Positions 9,267 through 18,464 of a stretch of DNA of 52,172 nucleotides are shown piece after piece. The position numbers and the translations under genes are program-made. The stretch spans positions 1 to 52,172 of the forward strand of contig JACRNL010000012.1 of assembly GCA_016234935.1 (NCBI GenBank), read 5' to 3'. The DNA comes from Deltaproteobacteria bacterium. Lineage in GTDB: Bacteria > Desulfobacterota > GWC2-55-46. Each line of letters starts with the position of its first letter. Positions within the stretch are counted from its first letter, which is position 1. Under the pieces are notes generated by a model, which worked only from the letters and a program-made list of their open reading frames with translations, had not been told where the DNA came from and searched no databases.

Positions 9267-9911
9267 TCAAATACCCTGAAGAAACTGGTTGGACTTCTTT
9301 TCCCTCTTCAGCGTGGTCGAAAGGCCGTGGCCTGGAAAGATCAAAGTTGTTTCATTAAGCGGCAGTATCTTTGTTCTAATCGAATTAATAAGATCTTCAA
9401 ACGAGCCGCCTTCAAGGTCCGTCCGGCCTACCGAACCGGCAAAGAGCGTGTCGCCGGTGAAAAGCAGCCCCTCACTCCGGCTGTAAAGGCATATGCCGCC
9501 CTTTGTGTGTCCGGGCGTATGAAGCACCTCAAGGGTCAGAGAGCCGGCTTTAAGCGTGTCGCCGTCCTTAAGCATGATGTCAGGCAGCGGCTGTTTCGGC
9601 GTCTTAATGCCGAAGCGCATGGCGTCCTCGTGCGCGCCGGCCATAAGCGGCAGGTCATCTTTGTGTATGGCTATAGGCGCTTTCAGCGCCTTTCTCAGCC
9701 GCTCGCCGGCGCCGACGTGGTCAAAGTGGCCGTGCGTGTGTATGATATTCAGGACATTGAGGCCGTTGGTTCTGACAAGGTGCTCTATGAGGTCGGCCTC
9801 CTCGCCGGCGTCTATGACAAAAGCGTCCTTTGTTTTCTCGTCCCAGTATATGTAACAGTTGACCTGCAAAGGGCCAACCGGCGCGATCTTCAGATTTCTT
9901 AATGCGGGCAT
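9267..9911 (-). CDS. MBL-fold hydrolase, glyoxalase II-like
   Basis: A 214-residue metallo-beta-lactamase-fold protein. The metal-binding motif THGHFDHVG and the later ligands in HTPGHTKGG, FTGDTLF and PGHG are all present, so two metal ions can be bound. Its short form without the C-terminal glutathione domain is the common YcbL-like hydrolase, which cleaves thioesters such as S-lactoylglutathione in some species; the true substrate here is unknown. It is transcribed between the nucleotidyltransferase-mutase gene and coaBC. Confidence 0.88.
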   Translation of the reverse strand: MPALRNLKIAPVGPLQVNCYIYWDEKTKDAFVIDAGEEADLIEHLVRTNGLNVLNIIHTHGHFDHVGAGERLRKALKAPIAIHKDDLPLMAGAHEDAMRFGIKTPKQPLPDIMLKDGDTLKAGSLTLEVLHTPGHTKGGICLYSRSEGLLFTGDTLFAGSVGRTDLEGGSFEDLINSIRTKILPLNETTLIFPGHGLSTTLKREKKSNQFLQGI

Positions 9912-9966
9912 GTTTCAATTCTTCCAATGTTTTATTTTTGCCGTTTTCCTGACAGGCTGATGATGA

Positions 9967-10009
9967 AGCCCCTTCAAGGGGCTGATCCCCCTCAGGGGGC
10001 TGAGCCCCG
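9967..10009. repeat. Palindromic repeat family A, intergenic copy
   Basis: Alternating AGCCCCTTCAAGGGGCT and CCCCCTCAGGGGG palindromes lying directly behind the stop codon of the fused mutase gene. This is the same unit that is found in frame inside several genes (see the copies at 17511, 17801, 21054, 27041, 32929, 48240 and 49340). Confidence 0.85.
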
Positions 10010-10010
10010 T

Positions 10011-12545
10011 CTACCGCTGCCATTTCTTGATTTTTTCGGCATACTTTTCGATAAGTCCGCGCGCGGCCCGTTCGGTGGAGGCCTCGGCGACTATGTGAAA
10101 GTAAGGATGGTCCTGGCTCGGATAGGCGGCCAGCCATTCATCCTTGAAGTTTATCCTGATGCCCTCAAGAAGTATCATGTCCTTGCCCTGCGCGTCCTCG
10201 GCAAGCCGGCGCATGACCGTGCCCTTGTTCTCAAAGGAACAGGATACCCTGTCCTGCAAAAGCACGCTCGGAGGTATCTCGCGGATGAGCTTATGAAGCC
10301 GCGTGCCCTCCTTTGCGAGCATCTCGAGTATCTTGGCTATGGAGTACATCCCGTCAAAGTAGGGTTGAAACTGCGGGAAGATATAGCCTCCCGTCGGCTC
10401 GCCGACAAAGACGACGCCCTCATCCTGAGATTTTATCCCCTCGCTCGCGGCCTCCATCAGGCCGCGCGAGGTCGTCTTCGTCCGCCTGACGTTGACGCCG
10501 TAGGTCTTTGCCATGTAGTCTATCGCGCGCGAAGCGGTCACCGGCACGGCGATGGTGTGCTTGAAGCCGGCGGCCCTGCTTGACTTGAGCGTGAGAAGCG
10601 TGACGATATTCAGGGCCGTATCGCCGTCGATTATCTCGCCGGTGTCGTCGACTATGAATACCTTTTCGCCGCCCGCATCGAGCAAAAACCCGGCGTGCGC
10701 GTCAAGCGAGCGGACTATCGTGGAGAGCTGGCGCAGCGCCTTTTGGAACTCCTCGGCGGTCTTTGTGGTCTTCATGCCGTCGAGGTTGGCGTTAAGCGCG
10801 ATGACCTCGCAGTCGAGCTTGCCGAGTATCGCGGGGAATATGCGCGAGGAACTGCCGTAGGAGTAGTCAAGGACTATCTTGAAGCCGGCCTTTCTGACAG
10901 GCTCCGCGTCAATGGCCGACATGAAGCTGTTCTGATAGTATTCAAAGCCGTGTATGGGAAAAAGCATCTCGCCGGTCTCTTCAAGCGGCATGCGCCTGAA
11001 GTCCTCGCGGTAAAAAAGCCGCTCGATGGTCTTTTCGTATCCGGGGTGCAGGTCGAGGCCCGTGGAGTCGAAGAATTTAATGTCGAGAAGAAGCGTGTCA
11101 AACGGAGACCTGCGCGTATGGACGCCGCCGACTTCGCTCCCGCCGCGCGCAAGGAGCCTGCACACGGGCATGGGGGTGACGCCGTAGTCATGGACGTTCA
11201 CGCCGGTCGAGAGGATGCCTGTCATTATGGCGCGGTTTATCATGCGCGAGGTCTTGTGCCCGTCGCGCGACGTTGAAACGAAAGACCCTTTTGGAAGAGA
11301 CGCCCCATATGCCGCGCCGAGCCGGGCGGCGAATTCGGGGCTGACCTCGATATTCGCAAGTCCCGTGACGCCGTATGTCGAGAAGATGTTCTTGCTCCAT
11401 TTCTGACCCCATATGAGGCTTGAGGCAAGGATGGCCTCGTCCTCGACGCTCTTATGCGGCCAGACCTTGACGTTGGCCTTGACCGTGGCCCTTCGTCCGA
11501 TGCGGCAATGGTCGCTTACGACGACGCCCTCGCCAAGGTGCGCCCCCTCGGCTATCTCGGTGTTGCTTCCGATGATGTTTTCCTGCAAAAGCGCTCCGCT
11601 GGCAATCTTGACGTTGTCCCATAAGACGGAATCGATTATGACGGCGCCTTCCTCGACGACGGTATTGCTCCCTATCACGGAATTGGCTATCCGCGTGTTC
11701 ATGGATATCTTACAGCCGGCGCCGATGACGTTCGCGCCTTCGAACTTCGAGGAATAATCTATCCGCGAGTCCGCGCCGACCCGCATCTCGGCGGCGCCGG
11801 TCTTCTCGCCGGGTATCCGCACCTTTACCCGGCCCAGCAGGATGTCCATGTTGGCCTGCCGGTATTCCTCAAGGCTTCCCACGTCCTTCCAGTAGCCCTC
11901 GGCAACGTAACCGTAGATCGGTTTCTTATTTTCAAGAAGAAACGGGAAAAGGTCTTTGCTGAAGTCGAACTCCCTGTTTTCGGGGATGAACTGGAGCACA
12001 TCATCCTCAAGGATGTAAATGCCCGTGTTGATGGTGTCGCTGAAGACCTCGCCCCAGCCCGGTTTTTCAAGAAACCTCGTGATGCGTCCCTTTTTGTCGG
12101 TTATGACTATGCCGAATGAAAGCGGGTTCTCCACGCGCGTCATAATGATGGTGGCCAGCGACTTACTCTTTTTGTGGAATTCAACGGCCCTGGACAGGTC
12201 AATGTCGGTTAAAACGTCGCCGCTTATGATGAGCGTAGGATTTCCGGACTCGTTCTTTTTCATCCGCATGGCGTGCGCCACGCTGCCCGCCGTGCCATAG
12301 TCCACCTTGGCCGTCCAGTAGTCCATGGAGACCTTGAAGGCGGAGCCGTCGCCGAGGTGGTTTTTGAGGTTTTCAGGCTGGAAGTAAAGCAGCGCCGTAA
12401 GGTCTTTGATGGAATGCTTCTTCAGGAGCTCGATGATGTAATCTATCATCGGCCTGTTGGCCATGGGGACCATGGGTTTGGGCAGGTTGTTCGTAAGGGG
12501 ACGAAGCCTCGTGCCGAAGCCTCCTGCCATTATAATACAGTTCAT
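10011..12545 (-). CDS. Sugar-phosphate nucleotidyltransferase / phosphomannomutase-like fusion
   Basis: An 844-residue protein in three parts. Residues about 1-235 form a nucleotidyltransferase (MAGGFGTRLRPLT, then KPMVPMANRPMI) that makes NDP-sugar, probably GDP-mannose or a glucose equivalent. A left-handed beta-helix of hexapeptide repeats follows (about 250-370). A phosphohexomutase domain completes it (about 380-844, with the sugar-binding FVGEPTGGY). In the mutase the usual phosphoserine loop TASHNP is replaced by GVHTRRSPFD, a variant of this fused subfamily, so mutase activity is uncertain. ATG 12545 has AGGGGG upstream; the longer frame runs into repeats. Likely supplies sugar for surface polysaccharide. 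Confidence 0.88.
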   Translation of the reverse strand: MNCIIMAGGFGTRLRPLTNNLPKPMVPMANRPMIDYIIELLKKHSIKDLTALLYFQPENLKNHLGDGSAFKVSMDYWTAKVDYGTAGSVAHAMRMKKNESGNPTLIISGDVLTDIDLSRAVEFHKKSKSLATIIMTRVENPLSFGIVITDKKGRITRFLEKPGWGEVFSDTINTGIYILEDDVLQFIPENREFDFSKDLFPFLLENKKPIYGYVAEGYWKDVGSLEEYRQANMDILLGRVKVRIPGEKTGAAEMRVGADSRIDYSSKFEGANVIGAGCKISMNTRIANSVIGSNTVVEEGAVIIDSVLWDNVKIASGALLQENIIGSNTEIAEGAHLGEGVVVSDHCRIGRRATVKANVKVWPHKSVEDEAILASSLIWGQKWSKNIFSTYGVTGLANIEVSPEFAARLGAAYGASLPKGSFVSTSRDGHKTSRMINRAIMTGILSTGVNVHDYGVTPMPVCRLLARGGSEVGGVHTRRSPFDTLLLDIKFFDSTGLDLHPGYEKTIERLFYREDFRRMPLEETGEMLFPIHGFEYYQNSFMSAIDAEPVRKAGFKIVLDYSYGSSSRIFPAILGKLDCEVIALNANLDGMKTTKTAEEFQKALRQLSTIVRSLDAHAGFLLDAGGEKVFIVDDTGEIIDGDTALNIVTLLTLKSSRAAGFKHTIAVPVTASRAIDYMAKTYGVNVRRTKTTSRGLMEAASEGIKSQDEGVVFVGEPTGGYIFPQFQPYFDGMYSIAKILEMLAKEGTRLHKLIREIPPSVLLQDRVSCSFENKGTVMRRLAEDAQGKDMILLEGIRINFKDEWLAAYPSQDHPYFHIVAEASTERAARGLIEKYAEKIKKWQR

Positions 12546-12585
12546 GCAATCCCCCTCAATCCCCCTTTTGCAAAGGGGGAGGCAT
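12546..12585. repeat. Short G/C-run palindrome in the 5' leader of the fused mutase gene
   Basis: AATCCCCCTCAATCCCCC followed by TTTTGCAAAGGGGG. A shorter relative of the palindrome at 18326-18404. It provides the G-rich ribosome binding site of the downstream minus-strand gene. Confidence 0.5.
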
Positions 12586-12639
12586 ATATCGTCTGCTTGC
12601 GGTATTTGAATTTTATCAGCAAACAGCCACACCGTCAAC

Positions 12640-12748
12640 TTACCTTTTTTGAAAAAAAGGTGCCTGCGCACGGCTAAAGTCAAAATATAACCCTTTAGCA
12701 TTGCCCGCCGCAGGCGCCGAAAAACTTTAATTCCCGCTCCACGGGTTC
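12640..12748. repeat. Intergenic repeat family E, copy 1
   Basis: Begins with the hairpin CCTTTTTTGAAAAAAAGG, continues TGCGCACGGCTAAAG, and ends AAAACTTTAATTCCCGCT. Related copies lie at 33757, 34633, 35022, 35178, 36640 and 51318. Fills the gap between plsY and the fused mutase gene. Confidence 0.75.
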
Positions 12749-12751
12749 ATG

Positions 12752-13399
12752 CTAAAAAAACTTGTTTTCTGTTCCTGCCGCGAGGCGTTTGATGTTCTCC
12801 TTGTGCTTGATGATTACGCACACGCCTATCAAGACGCCTAATAACATGTACTCCCTTACGGACGGAAGAAATGACAGTATAACGGGAAGCGCTGAGGCGG
12901 CGATGATGGAGCCGAGGGAGATGTACCTTTTAATCAAAACAACCAGAACAAAAAGCGCGGCAATGATAAGCATGGCCGGAGGGGAAATTACCAGCATCAC
13001 TCCGCAGGCGGTGGCTACGCCCTTACCGCCCTTGAACTTGAGAAACACCGGGAATAAATGGCCCAAAAAGGCCGCAAAACCGGCAAGGCTCACAAAAAAA
13101 ACTCTCATGCTCATGCCGGGAAGGGCGTATATGTCGTCTCCGATAACGTAAACATAAGACACAATGTAAAACGCAAGCAGTGTCGGCAGGGCACCCTTTA
13201 AGATATCGCAAAGAAGCGTTGCGATGCCGGCGGCCTTTCCGGCGGAACGGATGACGTTCGTAGCGCCGATGTTTCCGCTGCCCGTAGCCCTCGGGTCTTT
13301 CCCGCCAAAGATCCTTGCGGCAATGATGCCGAACGGGATGGACCCTGCCAGATACGCGGCGGGTATGATGAGAAGAAGGATTGCCGGGTTTGCGGGCAT
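12752..13399 (-). CDS. plsY: Glycerol-3-phosphate acyltransferase PlsY
   Basis: Inner-membrane enzyme that moves the acyl group of acyl-phosphate to glycerol 3-phosphate, the first step of phospholipid synthesis with PlsX. The 215-residue protein has about five membrane helices. It carries the three PlsY motifs: SIPFGIIAARIFGGKDPRATGSGNIGATN, here in two adjoining blocks (GSIPFGII and RATGSGNIGATN), GHLFPVFLKFKGGKGVAT, and IIKHKENIKRL near the end. It starts 2 bases after the glmS stop, so the two are probably cotranscribed. Confidence 0.94.
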   Translation of the reverse strand: MPANPAILLLIIPAAYLAGSIPFGIIAARIFGGKDPRATGSGNIGATNVIRSAGKAAGIATLLCDILKGALPTLLAFYIVSYVYVIGDDIYALPGMSMRVFFVSLAGFAAFLGHLFPVFLKFKGGKGVATACGVMLVISPPAMLIIAALFVLVVLIKRYISLGSIIAASALPVILSFLPSVREYMLLGVLIGVCVIIKHKENIKRLAAGTENKFF

Positions 13400-13401
13400 C
13401 G

Positions 13402-15222
13402 CTATTCCACCGTTACGCTCTTGGCGAGGTTTCGGGGCTGGTCAACGTCCGTGCCCTTCAAGACGGCGATGTGATAGGCGAGGAACTGAAGCGGCACGGA
13501 CATGATTACAGGCATCAGATGCACCGAGGCATTGGGGACGAATATCGCATCGTCGGCCCTTGCCGACGCCTCCGTGTCGCCTTCGTTGACAATAACCATA
13601 ACGCGCCCGCCCCTGGCCTTTACCTCCTCCATGTTGCCGAGCATCTTTGCGTAACTGGAGTCCTTCGGGGCGAGCATCACCACTGGCATGTCTTCGTCAA
13701 TGAGGGCTATGGGGCCGTGCTTCATCTCGCCCGCGGCGTAGCCCTCGGCGTGAATGTAGGATATCTCCTTTAATTTAAGCGCGCCTTCAAGGGCGATGGG
13801 ATAGTTGATGCCCCGTCCAAGGTAGATGAAATCGCGGAACTGGAAGTATTTCTTGGCAAGCGTCTCGATATGAGCGGCGCCGTCAAGGGCCTTTTCAAGT
13901 TTGCCGGGAAGGGTGACAAGCTCGTGGATAAGGGTCTTGCCCTCGGCCGCGCCGAGCCTTCCGGCTGTCCTGCCCAGATAGACCGCTAAAAGATAGAGCG
14001 CGGTAAGCTGCGTGGTGAATGCCTTTGTGGAGGCTACGCCTATCTCCGGCCCGGCGTGCGTCATGAACGACCAGTCCGCCTCCCGCGTAAGGCTCGATTC
14101 CATGACGTTGCATATGGCTATAACCTGCGCCCCGCGCCTTTTTGCCTCGCGCACGGCGGCAAGCGTGTCCGCCGTCTCGCCGGACTGCGATATGGCGATG
14201 ACGAGCGTCTTATCGTCGACAAGCGGGTCGCGGTAGCGGAACTCTGAGGCAAGGTCAACCTCAGCCGGCACACGGTAAAACTCTTCAATAAGAAACTTCC
14301 CGACAAGGCCCGCGTGCCATGACGTGCCGCAGGCAATGATGTAAATGCGCCGGGCGCGCTTCAGGTCGATATTAAACTTATTTAAAAAAACTTCTCCCTT
14401 TTCCTCGATGACCGAGCCGCGAAAGGTGTCAGCCACCACGCGCGGCTGCTCGAATATTTCCTTGAGCATAAAGTGGCGGTAGCCGCCCTTTTCCGCCATG
14501 ATGGGGCTCCAGTCTATGTGCCGGGGGGCGCGGCTTATCTTGTTACCCGCGAAATCCTCTATCTCAAAGGAGTCTTTCGTTATGGTGACTATCTCTCCGT
14601 CATTGAGGAAGACAGCCTTTCTTGTGATGCCGAGCACCGCCGTGATGTCGGATGAGAGCACGGTCTCCTTTTCGCCCGCGCCGACGATAAGCGGGCATTC
14701 CATGCGCGCTGCTATGATCCTGTCAGGCTCGTGCTCGCTCACCGCCGCAAGGGCGTATGTGCCCTTGATTATCCTTACAGCCGCCTTTACCGCCTCTTTC
14801 AGGGTGGCGCCTTTTTTCGTCTCGCGGTGTATGAGATGGCTTATGACCTCGGTGTCTGTTTCGGATTTAAAGCGCGCGCCTTCTTTTATAAGCCCCTCTT
14901 TGAGGGCAAGATAGTTCTCGATGATGCCGTTATGCACGACGGCCACGCCGCCTTCAAGGTGCGGGTGGGCGTTCTCCTCGCTCGGCCTGCCGTGCGTGGC
15001 CCAGCGCGTGTGGCCTATGCCGATGTGGCCGGAAAGCGGCCTTTTCGCGACGACCGCTTCGAGCCTTTCAAGCTTCCCGACGCTCCTTCTAAGCTCGACC
15101 TTGCCGTCCTCGACAATGGCTATGCCCGAAGAGTCATAGCCCCTGTACTCAAGCCTCTTAAGCCCGTCCATAAGCACCGCGACAGCGTTCTTAGGGCCGA
15201 TGTATCCTACTATTCCGCACAT
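13402..15222 (-). CDS. glmS: Glutamine-fructose-6-phosphate aminotransferase (isomerizing)
   Basis: Makes glucosamine 6-phosphate from fructose 6-phosphate and glutamine, the entry to peptidoglycan and lipopolysaccharide amino sugars. The 606-residue length is standard. The glutaminase domain (1 to about 235) starts MCGIVGYIG with the catalytic Cys after Met, and includes [17 protein letters not shown]. Two SIS isomerase domains follow ([28 protein letters not shown]), ending in the conserved [11 protein letters not shown]. No ribozyme-like leader is seen upstream. DUF190 gene lies 25 bases upstream. Confidence 0.97.
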   Translation of the reverse strand: MCGIVGYIGPKNAVAVLMDGLKRLEYRGYDSSGIAIVEDGKVELRRSVGKLERLEAVVAKRPLSGHIGIGHTRWATHGRPSEENAHPHLEGGVAVVHNGIIENYLALKEGLIKEGARFKSETDTEVISHLIHRETKKGATLKEAVKAAVRIIKGTYALAAVSEHEPDRIIAARMECPLIVGAGEKETVLSSDITAVLGITRKAVFLNDGEIVTITKDSFEIEDFAGNKISRAPRHIDWSPIMAEKGGYRHFMLKEIFEQPRVVADTFRGSVIEEKGEVFLNKFNIDLKRARRIYIIACGTSWHAGLVGKFLIEEFYRVPAEVDLASEFRYRDPLVDDKTLVIAISQSGETADTLAAVREAKRRGAQVIAICNVMESSLTREADWSFMTHAGPEIGVASTKAFTTQLTALYLLAVYLGRTAGRLGAAEGKTLIHELVTLPGKLEKALDGAAHIETLAKKYFQFRDFIYLGRGINYPIALEGALKLKEISYIHAEGYAAGEMKHGPIALIDEDMPVVMLAPKDSSYAKMLGNMEEVKARGGRVMVIVNEGDTEASARADDAIFVPNASVHLMPVIMSVPLQFLAYHIAVLKGTDVDQPRNLAKSVTVE

Positions 15223-15247
15223 GTGAGATTTTCCTTGCCTGAAAAGA

Positions 15248-15592
15248 TTATTTGGTATCCCCGCCGTGTCTGTAAGCTATAACTCTTACTTTTTCTATGG
15301 TTATCAGCCCTTCTGCGACCATCTGATCGAGCGTAGGGAGAAATGCCTCGATGCGTTCGGGCCTGTCTATTATCTCGACTATCATCGGCAGGTCTTCGGA
15401 CAGGCGCAGGACCTTTGCCGTGTGTATCCTGCTTCCGACGCCGAAGCCGAGCGTGCCGCGCATGACCGTCGCCCCGGCCATGCCGCTTTTTCTGGCCTCC
15501 TCGACAATGGCCTCGTAGAGCGGCCTGCCTGAATGTTTGTCGCTTTCGCCTATGAAGATGCGGATTATCTCGGCTTCAGACGGCAGCTTCAT
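15248..15592 (-). CDS. DUF190 family protein
   Basis: A 114-residue protein of the DUF190 family, small PII-like ferredoxin-fold proteins of unproven function. The family pattern is visible: [33 protein letters not shown] split over the N-terminal half, then [17 protein letters not shown]190 genes are often coupled to crcB/fluC fluoride channels, and here crcB lies 15 bases upstream. A role in sensing or controlling fluoride export is therefore plausible but unproven. Confidence 0.88.
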   Translation of the reverse strand: MKLPSEAEIIRIFIGESDKHSGRPLYEAIVEEARKSGMAGATVMRGTLGFGVGSRIHTAKVLRLSEDLPMIVEIIDRPERIEAFLPTLDQMVAEGLITIEKVRVIAYRHGGDTK

Positions 15593-15607
15593 CCTGACCT
15601 CCTGTGT

Positions 15608-15979
15608 TTAAAAGAGCCTTCCAACGGCAAAACCGAGGAATAATAAGACTACGCCAAGGACGTTTTGCAAAGCGATATTGGCAAAGGCCGCCATGAACTG
15701 TGAATCCCTCAAAAGCGCGCCGGATTCGAATATGAAGCTTGAAAAGGTGGTGAATGCGCCCATGAAGCCGACGAGGATTATGAGGCGCGTCTGTCCGCTG
15801 ATGACAAGCCGTTCCTCGGCCAGCGTCCAGACAAGGCCGAAAAGGAAGCACCCTGTCATATTCACCGCGAAGGTGCCGATGGGGAAAACGCCTCCGTAGG
15901 CCCTTTGCGCGAAGCCGCCAAGCCAGTAGCGCGCCAGAGTGCCGAATACGCCGGCTATGGCAAGGTAGACTGTTTTCAT
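15608..15979 (-). CDS. crcB: Fluoride channel Fluc/CrcB
   Basis: Small inner-membrane fluoride channel that works as a dual-topology dimer. The 123-residue protein has four membrane helices and the hallmark GFMGAFTTFSSFIFE, plus the Asn-bearing GTFAVNMTGCFLFG. The ATG at 15979 begins MKTVYLAIAGVFG, the usual start; a longer frame to 16021 is not supported by a ribosome binding site. Forms an operon with DUF190. No convincing fluoride riboswitch was seen upstream. Confidence 0.92.
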   Translation of the reverse strand: MKTVYLAIAGVFGTLARYWLGGFAQRAYGGVFPIGTFAVNMTGCFLFGLVWTLAEERLVISGQTRLIILVGFMGAFTTFSSFIFESGALLRDSQFMAAFANIALQNVLGVVLLFLGFAVGRLF

Positions 15980-16065
15980 GTTATGTCCATGAGGCTCTGA
16001 GGCGCCATCGCGAAGGCGCATCCGGTTTTGATATCCGCGGCTCCCGTTTTAATAATTTTTACATT

Positions 16066-16094
16066 TTTACTTAATGCGTATAATATATTATAAT
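16066..16094 (+). promoter_or_regulatory. Sigma-70 promoter of the tol-pal operon
   Basis: TTTACT at 16066-16071, a 17-base AT-rich spacer, and a perfect TATAAT at 16089-16094. The position, about 50 bases before tolQ, is right. A second TATAAT at 16079-16084 overlaps the spacer. Confidence 0.7.
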
Positions 16095-16143
16095 ATGCCG
16101 GTTATAAAAGCAATTTTTTCTACTTTACCGGAGGTGTCCGCCA

Positions 16144-16839
16144 TTGAATAGCGCTGGTTTTGACAATCAAATGCGGCTGTGGGACATGGTCGTGAATGCC
16201 GGCCCAATGGTCAAGTTCGTCCTGCTCCTGCTCCTTGCTTTTTCCATCCTGTCGTGGGCCATAATAATATATAAACTTTTACTGCTGAGAAAGGTTGAAA
16301 AGGAGACCGCCGCCTTTTCGACTCTCTTCTGGGGCAACCGCCAGTTCGCGCAGATATTCGCGGCGAGCAAGAACTACAAGCATTCGCCGCTTGCCGCGTT
16401 GTTTTCAGCGGTCTACGCGGAGTTTGCCAACTCCGCCAGGACGGCACGGATGGAGGACGTCGGCAGGTTCCAGAGGATACTCAGAAAAAGCGCGGCCCTC
16501 GAGGGCGCCAGGCTCGAATACGCCGTGCCATTTCTGGCCACCACCGGCAACACCGCGCCGTTTATAGGGCTTTTCGGGACGGTCTGGGGCATCATGACGT
16601 CGTTCAGGGGCATCGGCACAAAGGGCGCGGCCAGCCTCGCCGTGGTCGCGCCGGGCATTTCAGAGGCGCTTATCGCCACTGCCATGGGACTTCTCGTGGC
16701 CATACCGGCGAGCGTGGCCTACAACCACATCCTTGCGCGGATAGACCGGGCACACTCCGAAATGGACAACTTCTCGGCGGACCTGCTGAACATCATCGAA
16801 AAGCAGATTGCAAAGAACGGTTCTTCCCCTCCGGAATAA
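16144..16839 (+). CDS. tolQ: Tol-Pal system proton channel subunit TolQ
   Basis: Inner-membrane MotA/ExbB-family protein that forms the proton channel with TolR. The 231-residue protein has a first helix at about 20-42 and two more in the C-terminal half around TTGNTAPFIGLFGTVWGIM and ALIATAMGLLVAIPAS, the conserved channel-lining segments. The start is TTG at 16144, with GGAGGT eight bases before it. First gene of a complete tolQRAB-pal-cpoB operon. Confidence 0.95.
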   Translation: MNSAGFDNQMRLWDMVVNAGPMVKFVLLLLLAFSILSWAIIIYKLLLLRKVEKETAAFSTLFWGNRQFAQIFAASKNYKHSPLAALFSAVYAEFANSARTARMEDVGRFQRILRKSAALEGARLEYAVPFLATTGNTAPFIGLFGTVWGIMTSFRGIGTKGAASLAVVAPGISEALIATAMGLLVAIPASVAYNHILARIDRAHSEMDNFSADLLNIIEKQIAKNGSSPPE

Positions 16840-16851
16840 AAGGCGCGCACT

Positions 16852-17286
16852 ATGGCATTTAACGGCCCGAATAAAAGAAGATTCGTCTCGCATATAAACG
16901 TCACGCCGCTTGTTGACGTAATGCTGGTCCTCCTTATTATTTTCATGGTGACCGCGCCCATGATGCAGGCCGGCATTGACGTCAGCCTGCCTCAAGCGGA
17001 CGGCGCGGCGCTCAAAGACCAGGAAGAGCCTCTCGTCGTGACAATAGACCGGCAGAAAAGGATATTTCTCGGCAGCAGACAGTTGACGCAAAAGGAATTG
17101 AGGGCCAAACTTATTGCCATAAACGAAGGCAAGACCGGCGCGGCAAGCAGGGCCGTTTTGCTGAGGGCGGATGAGGCGGTGCCTTACGGTTTTGTGGTCA
17201 ACGCCATCTCTGAAATAAGAAAGGCCGGCATTGACAAGCTCGGCATGGTGACGGAGCCGGCGGGGCATATCGAAAAAAACAGATGA
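16852..17286 (+). CDS. tolR: Tol-Pal system protein TolR
   Basis: ExbD/TolR-family protein, 144 residues, with one membrane helix (about 20-40). The essential channel Asp lies in NVTPLVDVMLVLLIIFMV, and the periplasmic domain contains LRADEAVPYGFVVNAI. It couples proton flow through TolQ to TolA movement. Its stop overlaps the tolA start in the sequence ATGA (17283-17286), indicating translational coupling. Confidence 0.95.
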   Translation: MAFNGPNKRRFVSHINVTPLVDVMLVLLIIFMVTAPMMQAGIDVSLPQADGAALKDQEEPLVVTIDRQKRIFLGSRQLTQKELRAKLIAINEGKTGAASRAVLLRADEAVPYGFVVNAISEIRKAGIDKLGMVTEPAGHIEKNR

Positions 17287-18254
17287 TGAACAATACGTTA
17301 AGACATACGCCGGACGGTTTTTCAAAGATACTCGCGGCCTCGCTGATACTGCATGTTGCCGTGATACTCTTCGCCCTTGTCATCTACAAGGGAGGGGCCA
17401 GGCGGATATACCTGACGCCTGTTACCGTAAGCCTCGTCGGGCCGGAAGCGCTTGGCCGGCAGGGCGTATCCGCCGCAGCGCCGGAGGCGGCCGCTAAAAA
17501 ACAGGTTGACGGGGTTCAACCCCTTAAAGGGGTTCGGCCCCACGCAAGCCCTGCCGTAAAGCCTATTGCGAAGTCCGCCGCAAAATCCGCCGCCGCGGTC
17601 ATACCGCGCATAAAAAGCCGTGCAGCTGAAAAAACGAAAACCCCCTTTGCACTGAAGAAGACAAAAGACCATAACACCGTTGAGGACGCGATAAAACGGG
17701 TTAAGGAAAAAGTCCGGAAAAAAGAGGACAAAGAGGAGCTGCATGCCGCCGAGTCGCACATTGACGCGCTAAAGAAAAAAAACGTATCTTCCGCAAAGGC
17801 CGAACCCCTTCAAGGGGCCGAACCCCTTCAAGGGGCTGCAAGGCGCGCAGGGAAAGGCGGCATTTCAAAGACGTCAAGCGCGCTGCAGGCATTTACAAAG
17901 ACTGACGGCGCGCCGCAGGGCGGCGTTAAAACAGGCGGCGCCGGGACAGTGGTAGACGGCCCGTCTGTCAAATACCGGGCATATCTGACCGCCGTAGGCG
18001 ACCGCGTGAAGAATAATTGGACCTACCCTGAAGAGTTCCGCAAAGACAAGATAGAGGTAATAGTGTCCATAAAAATCGGCAGGAACGGCAAACTTCTTGA
18101 CAGCTGGGTGGAGAAAAGCTCCGGCAACTACCTTTTTGACGAATCCCTGATGGACGCAGTCAAGAAATCAGCCCCGTACCCGCAGCTCCCGCAGGATTAC
18201 GACGGGAACGTTTTTGAGACAGGGCTGAGGTTTTGCAAAAACTGCGCGCAGTAA
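17283..18254 (+). CDS. tolA: TolA-like envelope-spanning protein with TonB-type C-terminus
   Basis: A 323-residue protein with one N-terminal membrane helix (about 15-35), a long charged Ala/Lys-rich middle and a C-terminal TonB/TolA domain (about 230-323, KNNWTYPEEF, then GRNGKLLDSWVEKSSG). It links the TolQR motor to TolB and Pal. The middle contains two in-frame copies of the family A palindrome (about residues 76-86 and 173-185), encoding peptides such as AEPLQGAEPLQGA. The tether can evidently accept such insertions. Confidence 0.88.
   Translation: MMNNTLRHTPDGFSKILAASLILHVAVILFALVIYKGGARRIYLTPVTVSLVGPEALGRQGVSAAAPEAAAKKQVDGVQPLKGVRPHASPAVKPIAKSAAKSAAAVIPRIKSRAAEKTKTPFALKKTKDHNTVEDAIKRVKEKVRKKEDKEELHAAESHIDALKKKNVSSAKAEPLQGAEPLQGAARRAGKGGISKTSSALQAFTKTDGAPQGGVKTGGAGTVVDGPSVKYRAYLTAVGDRVKNNWTYPEEFRKDKIEVIVSIKIGRNGKLLDSWVEKSSGNYLFDESLMDAVKKSAPYPQLPQDYDGNVFETGLRFCKNCAQ
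17511..17541 (+). repeat. In-frame palindromic repeat family A in tolA, first copy
   Basis: GGGGTTCAACCCCTTAAAGG and further GGTTCGGCCCC. Encodes DGVQPLKGVRPH, without breaking the frame. Confidence 0.75.
17801..17838 (+). repeat. In-frame palindromic repeat family A in tolA, tandem copy
   Basis: Two tandem units of GAACCCCTTCAAGGGGC, encoding EPLQGAEPLQGA in the TolA tether. Confidence 0.9.
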
Positions 18255-18325
18255 AACGGCGTTTTCAGGATGGATTGATGCGCGACAAGGCTCATCAAAA
18301 GGCTGAGGGTGAAAGACCTATTATC

Positions 18326-18404
18326 AAATCCCCCTAACCCCCTTTTACAAAGGGGGAAGCTCATTAATTAATTCCCCCCTTTAGAAAAGGGGGTTAGGGG
18401 GATT
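18326..18404. repeat. Long G/C-run palindrome between tolA and tolB
   Basis: Arms of about 33 bases (AAATCCCCCTAACCCCCTTT on the left, its complement on the right) flank a short AT-rich centre. Transcribed within the tol operon it would form a very stable hairpin. No T-run follows, so it is not a plain terminator; it could protect the upstream mRNA or lower expression of downstream genes. Confidence 0.8.
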
Positions 18405-18464
18405 TGATAATTGACGAATTTTGATATTTTTCCATACCTTAACAAGAAGGCCAACGAGGTGAAG

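Noticed and set aside
9258-9902. Plus-strand open frame opposite the MBL hydrolase
   Set aside because: Shadow of the hydrolase gene; composition is that of a reversed coding strand.
15980-16060. Fluoride (crcB) riboswitch upstream of crcB
   Set aside because: A GATGGCGCCT piece resembles part of the motif, but the first conserved half and the pseudoknot could not be found.
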